A stretch of 38,413 bases of DNA from CAZYBU01 sp964645775 (GTDB lineage Bacteria; Spirochaetota; UBA4802; UBA5550), in assembly GCA_964645775.1 (NCBI GenBank), contig CAZYBU010000032.1, positions 1-38,413 on the forward strand, in the 5' to 3' direction. Below are positions 32,074 to 38,413 of the stretch, piece by piece. Made by a program: the position numbers and the translations under genes. The notes below the pieces were generated by a model. That model saw only the letters and a list, made by a program, of their open reading frames with translations. It was not told the DNA's origin and ran no database searches. How positions within the stretch are numbered: the first letter of the stretch is position 1; every line of letters starts with the position of its first letter.

Positions 32074-32589
32074 ATGAGAAGATATATAATAATAGTTATC
32101 GCGATGGTTATTTTTCCGGCTCTTCCTTTGATGGCAGATTGTATAAAGGGCAATTGCCAGGATGGAAAAGGTACCTGGATATATGAGAATGGAGATAAGG
32201 TAATCGGGCAGTTCAGGGACGGAGATCTTAACGGTGATGGTACCATTTACTTCTCAAATGGAGAGAAGTATACCGGGTCATTTGAAAACGACAAAATTCA
32301 CGGAAAGGGGGTCTACTGGTTCAAGGGTAGTCACCGATATGAAGGAGAGTTCCAGAATGGTTCCATGTCAGGAACAGGTACCTTTTACTTCAAGAATGGA
32401 GAGAAATACACAGGTAAATTTCAGAACGGCAAAAAGCATGGGAAGGGAACATATTATTATTCAAATGGGATGCGGTTTGAAGGTCACTGGAAAAATGGCA
32501 AGAAACACGGTAAGGGAACAATGTATTATAAGGATGAGATGTACCAGAAGGGCATCTGGGAGAAAGGATCATATGTAGGTAATGAATAA
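32074..32589 (+). CDS. Exported MORN-repeat protein
   Basis: A 171-residue protein with a signal peptide (MRRYIIIVIAMVIFPALPLM, cleavage near ADC) and about five MORN units (VIGQFRDGDLNGDGTIYF, YTGSFENDKIHGKGVYWF, YEGEFQNGSMSGTGTFYF, YTGKFQNGKKHGKGTYYY, FEGHWKNGKKHGKGTMYY). It should sit in the periplasm or envelope. AAAGGAGG precedes ATG 32074. Cys23 and Cys28 could form a disulfide. Overlaps the phoH-type gene by 8 bases. Confidence 0.82.
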   Translation: MRRYIIIVIAMVIFPALPLMADCIKGNCQDGKGTWIYENGDKVIGQFRDGDLNGDGTIYFSNGEKYTGSFENDKIHGKGVYWFKGSHRYEGEFQNGSMSGTGTFYFKNGEKYTGKFQNGKKHGKGTYYYSNGMRFEGHWKNGKKHGKGTMYYKDEMYQKGIWEKGSYVGNE

Positions 32590-33916
32590 CAGGTTATGGG
32601 AAAATTCTAGCAAAATATTTGTCCTGGATACAAATGTAGTATTATACGATTACAGGAGTATCTATTCCTTTGAAGAACATAATGTTGTCATCCCCATAAC
32701 CCTCCTTGAAGAGGTCGACAAGTTTAAGCGTGGTCACGAAACCATAAACTATAACGCCCGTGAATTTACAAGGGAACTGGATTCCCTTATCGGGGACCGT
32801 CTTCTCAACGAGGGAGTCAGGATGCCGACGGACGGATTCATTGTCGTAGAAACGGATATCGGCAAGGAACGTATTTCAAATATATTCTGGGAAGACAGTC
32901 CCGACCACAGAATACTGGCTCTCGCCTTTAACCTGGCAGACAGATATGGTTCCAGCAGGGTAGTGCTTGTCTCCAAGGACATTAATCTGAGGATGAAAGC
33001 CAAGAGTATCGGTCTCAAGGCTGAAGACTACGAGACAGGTAAAATCAAGAACATAGATGAACTCTATACGGGAAGAAATCTCTGTGAGGATATCCCAGGA
33101 CACTTCATTGATTCCATTTTCCGGGATGGTTCTGTTTCCTTCGATGAAATCGGAACAGAGAAAGACCCCTATCCCAACGAATTTTTCATCCTTAGAAATG
33201 ACAGTAAAAGCGTTTTGACCAGGTTTGATATACTTGAACGAAGACTTGTTATGGTAGAAAAACGCCCGGCTTACGGGATACAGCCGCGAAACGCGGAACA
33301 GACTTTTTCCCTTAATGCTCTTACAAGTTCAGAAATGAAACTGGTTACGCTGGCAGGCAAGGCCGGCACCGGGAAGACTCTCATGGCCCTGGCCGCGGCC
33401 CTGGATAAGAGACGTGAGTATACACAGATTCTTCTCGCGAGACCCGTTATCCCCCTTGCCAACAGGGACATCGGGTATCTTCCGGGTGACATTAACAGCA
33501 AGCTCGATCCCTATATGCAGCCCCTCTTCGATAACCTCTCTGTAATACAGAACCAGTATTCAGAAAATGCCCCGGATCATAAACGGATTACGGACCTGAT
33601 TAATAATGAGAAGCTGAAGATTCAGCCCCTTGCTTACATCCGCGGACGGAGCCTTTCCAGGGTCTACTTTATCATTGACGAGGCCCAGAACCTGACCCCC
33701 CATGAAGTAAAGACAATCATTACCCGGGCAGGAGAAAACACCAAGATAGTATTCACGGGTGATCCTTATCAGATTGACACACCCTATCTCGATTCAAGAA
33801 GTAACGGACTGACATACCTTATAGACAAGATGAAAGGTCAGCTCCTTTATGGACATGTAACCCTGGAAAAAGGGGAACGAAGCGAACTCTCCGAACTGGC
33901 ATCAAATCTACTCTAA
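32582..33916 (+). CDS. PIN-PhoH ATPase (PhoH2 type)
   Basis: A 444-residue protein. The N-terminal PIN ribonuclease domain (FVLDTNVVLYD, with further acidic residues EEVDKFKRG and a later DKDINLRMK-like strand) is fused to a C-terminal PhoH P-loop domain: Walker A GKAGTGKT near 259-266, Walker B FIIDEAQNLTPHE and sensor KIVFTGDPYQID. This is the PhoH2 type, an RNA-unwinding and cleaving enzyme in other bacteria. It starts within the end of the exported MORN gene, a notable coupling. Confidence 0.92.
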   Translation: MNNRLWENSSKIFVLDTNVVLYDYRSIYSFEEHNVVIPITLLEEVDKFKRGHETINYNAREFTRELDSLIGDRLLNEGVRMPTDGFIVVETDIGKERISNIFWEDSPDHRILALAFNLADRYGSSRVVLVSKDINLRMKAKSIGLKAEDYETGKIKNIDELYTGRNLCEDIPGHFIDSIFRDGSVSFDEIGTEKDPYPNEFFILRNDSKSVLTRFDILERRLVMVEKRPAYGIQPRNAEQTFSLNALTSSEMKLVTLAGKAGTGKTLMALAAALDKRREYTQILLARPVIPLANRDIGYLPGDINSKLDPYMQPLFDNLSVIQNQYSENAPDHKRITDLINNEKLKIQPLAYIRGRSLSRVYFIIDEAQNLTPHEVKTIITRAGENTKIVFTGDPYQIDTPYLDSRSNGLTYLIDKMKGQLLYGHVTLEKGERSELSELASNLL

Positions 33917-33924
33917 TGTCTAAT

Positions 33925-33934
33925 GGATAACTAT
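33925..33934 (+). repeat. GGATAACTAT motif, copy 12 (between convergent genes)
   Basis: Exact copy spanning the 14-base gap between phoH-type and aminotransferase stops, and running into the latter, flanked as AATGGATAACTATCTCAG. A convergent gap would be an unusual place for a promoter-type operator. Confidence 0.75.
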
Positions 33935-35145
33935 CTCAGTCTTTTAATGGCGGATTCAATTCTCTCCAGACCCTGGGATATATTCCCATCTGAGGTGGCA
34001 AAAGACATCCTGATATGACGATCATTTCCAAAGGCAATTCCAGGGACAACGGCCACGTTTACCTCTTCCAGCAGATATGAACTGAATCGGGTTGAGTTAT
34101 ACTCATAATCCGGGAAATGCTTTTCAACCTCTTCCCATCCCGGAAAAGCGTAAATATCCTCAATAGAAGGGAATACATAAAAAGCGCCTTCCGGGTTTCT
34201 GCATTCAAGACCTTCAATGGCATTGAGACCTTCAACCACCAGCCCGCGTCTTCTGTCAAAGGCGGTGCGCATCTCCTCTACTCTGTCCTGAGGACCGGTA
34301 AGGGCTTCGATGGCTGCCCACTGGCTTATGGATGTTGGATTGGATGTTGATTGGCTTTGCAGTGTTTCAACCTTTGCAATGATATCCTGGTCACCCGCCA
34401 TGTAGCCGATTCTCCATCCTGTCATGGAATATGTTTTGGATACGCCATTGAGAACGATGGTCTTTTCTTTCAATACTGAAGAAATCTGGGCCATGTTGGA
34501 AAATATGAATTCGTCATAATGTATGGATTCATATATATCATCTGAAATAATAACGATATCCATCTCCATGAGTACCTCACCCAGGGCCTTTAATTCATCT
34601 GATGTGTAGCCTGTTCCTGTAGGGTTGGACGGGGAATTCAATACAAAGGCCTTGGTCTTTTTGGTCAGGCTTTTTTCCAATTGTTTCGGAGTGACCTTGA
34701 ATTCTGAATTTTCATCCGTTTCAATTATGATCGGCTCTCCTCCTGCCAGTTCTGTCATGGCGGTGTAGGATACCCAGTAGGGGGCCGGGATAATAACCTG
34801 GTCGCCGGGATTCAGGAGAACCTGCATAAGATTGTAAAAGGAATGCTTTCCTCCACAGTTGACAGTTACCTGGTTCATGTTGTAATCCAGATCGTTGTCA
34901 CGCTGAAATTTCTCCATAATTGCCGACTTTAACTCTGGTATGCCGCCGGCAGGGGTGTACCTGGTTTTTCCTGAATCTATCGCCTTTCGGGCAGCCTCCT
35001 TAATGCTTTCAGGGGTATCGAAATCAGGCTCTCCCGAGCCGAATCCGATAACATCGATTCCCTGCGCCTTCATCTGGTTGGCCAGGGCGGTAACGGCAAG
35101 GGTAGGAGAGGGCTTTACGGAAAGGATACGATTTGATAGATTCAT
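33931..35145 (-). CDS. Class I/II aminotransferase (aspartate-aminotransferase-like)
   Basis: A 404-residue PLP enzyme: FGSGEPDFDTPESIKEAARK, the cofactor-region NSPSNPTGTGY, the Schiff-base Lys in NGVSKTYSMTGWRIGYMAG, and a C-terminal arginine region (RHIRMSFATS). It fits subgroup I beta aspartate aminotransferases, probably moving amino groups between aspartate/prephenate and 2-oxoglutarate. ATG 35145 is the start, after AGGA by seven bases; an extension to 35205 is not conserved-looking. A minus-strand TTGACA (35205-35200) is upstream. Substrate cannot be fixed from sequence alone. Confidence 0.92.
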   Translation of the reverse strand: MNLSNRILSVKPSPTLAVTALANQMKAQGIDVIGFGSGEPDFDTPESIKEAARKAIDSGKTRYTPAGGIPELKSAIMEKFQRDNDLDYNMNQVTVNCGGKHSFYNLMQVLLNPGDQVIIPAPYWVSYTAMTELAGGEPIIIETDENSEFKVTPKQLEKSLTKKTKAFVLNSPSNPTGTGYTSDELKALGEVLMEMDIVIISDDIYESIHYDEFIFSNMAQISSVLKEKTIVLNGVSKTYSMTGWRIGYMAGDQDIIAKVETLQSQSTSNPTSISQWAAIEALTGPQDRVEEMRTAFDRRRGLVVEGLNAIEGLECRNPEGAFYVFPSIEDIYAFPGWEEVEKHFPDYEYNSTRFSSYLLEEVNVAVVPGIAFGNDRHIRMSFATSDGNISQGLERIESAIKRLR

Positions 35146-35242
35146 GGGGGCATCCTGCAAAAAATTATTGTTATCTCTGCTATGAACTTCATAATGGCAT
35201 GTCAAGCTATTTCATCTAACAATTTTCGCTTTTGAGAGACTA

Positions 35243-36205
35243 ATGAAGATAACATTATGGGGAGTCCGGGGCTCAATACCAACGCCTCAGAGTGGTAAGG
35301 AAATCCGTAATAAGATCCGACAGGCCCTTATTATGGCGCGGCCGGGAGACATTTCATCCGAGGAGTCGATAGAAGAATTCGTTGAATCCTTACCTTTTTC
35401 CGTAAAGGGCGCTTTTGGCGGAAACACCACCTGCATCGAGGTGCGGACGGATGCGGAGGACCTGATTATAATTGATGCTGGAAGCGGTATTCGTAATCTG
35501 GGTCAAGAACTGATGGCTCTAGATTTTGGCCAGGGCAGGGGACTGGCCCATATTTTATTCACTCATACTCACTGGGATCACATTCAAGGCATCCCATTCT
35601 TTGTGCCTTTTTTTATTCCCGGTAATATCTTTAACATTTACTCTCCCATAGAAAATATCCGTGAACGTCTCTATTATCAGCAGGATACCGAACACTTCCC
35701 TATTACTTTGGACTATATGCAGGCAACCAAACTCTTTCACATTGTCCAGCCTGACAGGGAATTCTATATCAATGACGCGAAGATTACAAGCAAAGCCATG
35801 CCGCACCCCGGGGGTGCCTACGGTTACAGGATAGAAAATAACGGCAAGGTCTTTGTGTACACAAGCGATTGTGAATTCAATATTGAGGCTATAGATCAGA
35901 TTGACAGGTACTACGAATTCTTCCGGGAAGCTGATGTCCTGATCTTTGATACGCAGTATACCTTTGAAGAATCAATCGATAAGATGGATTACGGACATTC
36001 CCATGCGTCCATTGCCATCGATATCGCTGTTAAGGCAGGAGCGAAAAAACTTGTCCTGTTCCATCATGAGCCGAATTATAATGATGGAAAACTCGAAAAT
36101 GTCCTTATTAACGCCAGATCCTACATGAATTTCAGTCGAAGACAGAAACAGTACATCAATTTGGAGATAGATATCGCTCATGAAGGCATGGTAATGAAGT
36201 TATAG
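35243..36205 (+). CDS. Metallo-beta-lactamase-fold hydrolase
   Basis: A 320-residue MBL-fold protein. The HxHxDH motif THTHWDHIQG is at 107-116 (His108, His110, Asp112, His113), with further metal ligands likely in MPHPGGAYG, YTSDCEF and the late FHHEP. The N-terminus LWGVRGSIPTPQSG is typical of a group related to cyclic-nucleotide phosphodiesterase/RNase Z-like enzymes. An insert (about 30-55) precedes the GGNTTCIEV strand. It could cleave a cyclic nucleotide or a phosphodiester; not determined. Divergent from the aminotransferase. Confidence 0.82.
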   Translation: MKITLWGVRGSIPTPQSGKEIRNKIRQALIMARPGDISSEESIEEFVESLPFSVKGAFGGNTTCIEVRTDAEDLIIIDAGSGIRNLGQELMALDFGQGRGLAHILFTHTHWDHIQGIPFFVPFFIPGNIFNIYSPIENIRERLYYQQDTEHFPITLDYMQATKLFHIVQPDREFYINDAKITSKAMPHPGGAYGYRIENNGKVFVYTSDCEFNIEAIDQIDRYYEFFREADVLIFDTQYTFEESIDKMDYGHSHASIAIDIAVKAGAKKLVLFHHEPNYNDGKLENVLINARSYMNFSRRQKQYINLEIDIAHEGMVMKL

Positions 36206-36210
36206 AACAG

Positions 36211-36879
36211 CTACTTGTTTTCCTGTTCCAGCCTTCTTACATCTTCTTCCTTTCCAAGTACAATCATGAATTCGCCTTCCTGTACCGGCATGTCTCCCAG
36301 GGGAGCAAAACGTATTTCGTCACGTCCCGTGGACCACTTTTTCTTGAAACCGATCACCTGGATCGAATATTCAGTAGCAAGTTTTAGTTCTCTAAGCGTT
36401 TTACCCGTGAAATGCTCAGGTGGTTCAATCTCCAGTATGACATAATCCTCAGAAAGAGGAAGATAATCAAGGGCGTTTCTCATGGAAACAATACTTCCAA
36501 GACGAATGGCCATGTCCCTTTCAGGAAAAGCGATCTCCTCTATTCCCATCAGTTTTAAAATTTTTGCATGGTCTTCTGAAATAGCGCGAACAATAATCCT
36601 TTTAATGTCCAGTTCCTTCAGGTTCAGTGTTATAAGCATGCTGGGGGCAAGGTATTGTCCAAGGCTTACTATGACGCCATCATATTCTTCGAGTGATAGT
36701 GTCTCAAGGAATTGCCTGTTGGAAGCATCACCCGCGACGGCCATGGTAAACCTGTCATAATATTTTTGAACCAGGTCTTTTCTCATGTCGACACCGAGAA
36801 CTTCACAATTGTTTCCCATCAAAGTTTCCGCTATGGAATACCCGAAATTGCCCAGACCGATAACCGTGTACTTTTGCAT
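36211..36879 (-). CDS. ktrA: KtrA/TrkA-type potassium channel regulator
   Basis: A 222-residue RCK protein: an N-terminal Rossmann domain with GLGNFGYSIAETL and AVAGDAS, and a C-terminal RCK-C domain from about 140 (LEIEPPEHFTGKTLRELKLA). It forms a ring that gates the K+ translocator by nucleotide binding. It begins 9 bases after the translocator stop. Length matches KtrA rather than the two-fold longer TrkA. Confidence 0.93.
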   Translation of the reverse strand: MQKYTVIGLGNFGYSIAETLMGNNCEVLGVDMRKDLVQKYYDRFTMAVAGDASNRQFLETLSLEEYDGVIVSLGQYLAPSMLITLNLKELDIKRIIVRAISEDHAKILKLMGIEEIAFPERDMAIRLGSIVSMRNALDYLPLSEDYVILEIEPPEHFTGKTLRELKLATEYSIQVIGFKKKWSTGRDEIRFAPLGDMPVQEGEFMIVLGKEEDVRRLEQENK

Positions 36880-36888
36880 CCTATACTC

Positions 36889-38229
36889 CTAACCGATCAT
36901 AATAGTCTCTTCAGCATAGTATCCCTCATTGCTTCGCGATTTTCCCGCAAGTACAGCCATGAGGATAAGTGGGCCTGTCCTGCCCGTGAACATAATCAGT
37001 ATCACAAGAAGTTTCCCTGTTGTCCCGAGTTCAGTGGTGGCGCCCAGAGAGAGACCCACGGTCCCGAAAGCGGAAACCGTCTCGAATAGATATCTCAAAA
37101 AAGTGTTATTGCCATGGCCGGGCAATAGCAGCAGAAGTAAAAAGAAAGAGAAGGCCACAAAGGTAATTGATAGAATGGTCAGGGTTGTCCCTCTCCAGAT
37201 GGATGAGGCATCGATGGCCTGTCCTTTATAGATGATCTGCTTTCTTCCCTGGAACGAGGAGAGGATGATTCCGAAGATAACGGCAAAGGTCGTGGTTTTA
37301 ATCCCGCCGGCCATGGACCCGGGTGATCCCCCGATAAACATGAGGATTACCATGATAAAGATACTTGAGTTATAAAAATGATCAAGGGGAAGAGTAGTAA
37401 AACCGGCGGTTCTGCAAGTTACGGATTGAAAAAAAGCGTTTGCGATTTTATCGGTTACACCAAGACCTGCCAAAGCGCCCTTCCATTCAATTCCCAGGAA
37501 GAGAAGAGTCCCTGCCGCAAGCAGGATAATAGTTGTAAGCACAACAATGCGAGTGTGCATGGAAAGTTTACTGAAATGAGATGGGGTAGGTCTTCTTATA
37601 AAGGAGACCCCTTCCGCCAGAACGACAAATCCGATTCCCCCAAGTATTATGGCAAATGAAACTATGGACAACATCATCGGAGAGCGGGTGAATCTCATAA
37701 GACTATCATCGTAAAGGGTAAAGCCAGCATTACAGAAGGCAGAGATCGCATGAAAAAGAGACGGCCATAGAGATGTCCTGATACTCGATCCCTGTGTGAT
37801 AAAACCGAGCAATAGTACGATTGCCGTGATCGATTCAACTATTAAAGTATATAAAAGCACTCGCCGCAAAAGGATCAGGGATGAAACAGGACGGTTGCTT
37901 TGGCTGTAGATATCGCGAAAAATAAAATTCCAGCGGATAGAAATGGGCAAACCTGTCATTGAGAGAATACCGATGGAGAAGGTCATAATACCGAGACCTC
38001 CCAGCTGGATAAGGAGCATGATAATGATCTGCCCGGTCATGGTAAATGCTTTGCCGGTAGTAACGACAGTCAACCCTGTAACGCAAACGGCAGATGTGGA
38101 TGTGAAAAGAGCGTCAATATAAGTAAGATCGCCGGAATGCATCACCGGGAGTATGAGAATAATGGAGCCCGTGAGGATGGTTACTGTAAAGGCCCCGAGA
38201 ATAATCCAGATTGGGTTAATTCGTAACAT
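36889..38229 (-). CDS. ktrB: KtrB/TrkH-type potassium translocator
   Basis: A 446-residue membrane protein with four M1-P-M2 repeats. The four pore loops carry the central Gly: TSTSAVCVTGLTVV, HAISAFCNAGFTLY, SVTCRTAGFTTL and ETVSAFGTVGLSLG. This fits KtrB/TrkH Na+-coupled K+ uptake at the inner membrane. ATG 38229 is the start, with only a weak GTGAG ribosome site. Paired with ktrA behind it. Confidence 0.93.
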   Translation of the reverse strand: MLRINPIWIILGAFTVTILTGSIILILPVMHSGDLTYIDALFTSTSAVCVTGLTVVTTGKAFTMTGQIIIMLLIQLGGLGIMTFSIGILSMTGLPISIRWNFIFRDIYSQSNRPVSSLILLRRVLLYTLIVESITAIVLLLGFITQGSSIRTSLWPSLFHAISAFCNAGFTLYDDSLMRFTRSPMMLSIVSFAIILGGIGFVVLAEGVSFIRRPTPSHFSKLSMHTRIVVLTTIILLAAGTLLFLGIEWKGALAGLGVTDKIANAFFQSVTCRTAGFTTLPLDHFYNSSIFIMVILMFIGGSPGSMAGGIKTTTFAVIFGIILSSFQGRKQIIYKGQAIDASSIWRGTTLTILSITFVAFSFFLLLLLLPGHGNNTFLRYLFETVSAFGTVGLSLGATTELGTTGKLLVILIMFTGRTGPLILMAVLAGKSRSNEGYYAEETIMIG

Positions 38230-38413
38230 TTGAACTCACGAAAGATAGCTGGTGTGGATAACTATGCAGCAACCCATTTGTCTGCAAGATTTATTGTACG
38301 CGAAAATATTGCCAACACGATTAGATACAATAGCATGAAAGACAATGATTTTCTAAAAAAAAGCAGTATTAATTCCTTAACCTGAATTTTCTAAAAATTG
38401 CTCTATATATCCG
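38230..38413. other. AT-rich upstream region of ktrB, to window end
   Basis: No supported gene. It contains motif copy 13 and a DnaA-box match TGTGGATAA (38254-38262, the complement of TTATCCACA). One match is not enough to propose an origin. A 50-residue TTG-started frame (38230-38382) lacks a ribosome site and is not called. Confidence 0.5.
38256..38265 (+). repeat. GGATAACTAT motif, copy 13 (upstream of ktrB)
   Basis: Exact copy, flanked as GTGTGGATAACTATGCAG. It shares GGATAACTATGCAG with copy 8 and overlaps a DnaA-box-like sequence by six bases. Confidence 0.75.

Noticed and set aside
38254..38262. Replication-origin DnaA box (TTATCCACA on the minus strand)
   Set aside because: Only one perfect match is present, with no cluster, no AT-rich unwinding repeat and no dnaA/dnaN neighbour; it is partly a by-product of the iterated word.
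38230..38382. 50-residue frame starting TTG upstream of ktrB
   Set aside because: No ribosome site, no recognisable domain, and it coincides with the expected ktrB promoter region.

Overview
The window looks like chromosome of a flagellated, double-membraned spirochaete-type bacterium. This is inferred from gene content: a flgN-flgK-flgL-fliW-csrA cluster behind a DUF1577/PilZ-type protein (a family I associate with spirochaetes), a LolC/E-LolD lipoprotein sorting transporter, several lipoproteins with loose lipoboxes, a bactofilin, and moderate GC with frequent GTG and TTG starts. Nothing seen is a phage, insertion sequence or CRISPR array.

Layout. 1-900: bactofilin on the minus strand, then a decayed lipoprotein-like frame. 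877-1257: YlbF-family protein. 1289-6942: an apparent operon with its own sigma70-type promoter, encoding a helical unknown, an SPFH/YdjI-type protein with a C-terminal SHOCT, two zinc-ribbon/DUF4178-like proteins (one membrane-anchored), a 64-residue membrane peptide with a Gly/Arg-rich tail, a DUF350 membrane protein and a membrane-fused spermidine synthase. This is the least understood functional set here. 6941-8110: rpmB with its terminator, a DUF1858 protein and rsmD. 8127-12349 (minus): YgiT-type zinc protein, gltX, thiL, a lipoprotein and a transglutaminase-like protein. 12371-19363 (plus): mutL, separate overlapping coaC and coaB, amrB, amrA, lipoprotein, lolC/E and lolD, mostly overlapping. 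19423-25079: DUF1577/PilZ protein, then flagellar hook-filament junction genes and the FliW-CsrA switch. 25076-25861 (minus): unknown protein. 25978-27743: archaeal-type entry to the shikimate pathway (ADH synthase and 3-dehydroquinate synthase II). 27863-28015: tRNA-Pro and tRNA-Arg. 28049-29767: AT-rich accessory stretch with a tandem ribbon-helix-helix-like protein, a frameshifted exported protein, RNase P RNA (rnpB) and a six-cysteine exported protein. 29786-31337: sppA and a membrane protein. 31381-33916: two divergent MORN-repeat proteins and a PIN-PhoH ATPase. 33931-38229: aminotransferase, metallo-beta-lactamase-fold protein and KtrAB/TrkAH potassium uptake.

The most striking signal is not a gene. 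The 10-mer GGATAACTAT occurs 13 times exactly (6 plus, 7 minus), where well under one copy is expected by chance in 38 kb. It falls both between and inside genes and is read in three different amino-acid frames, so the constraint appears to act on DNA or RNA rather than protein. One copy lies at the centre of a perfect 24-bp inverted repeat after rnpB.
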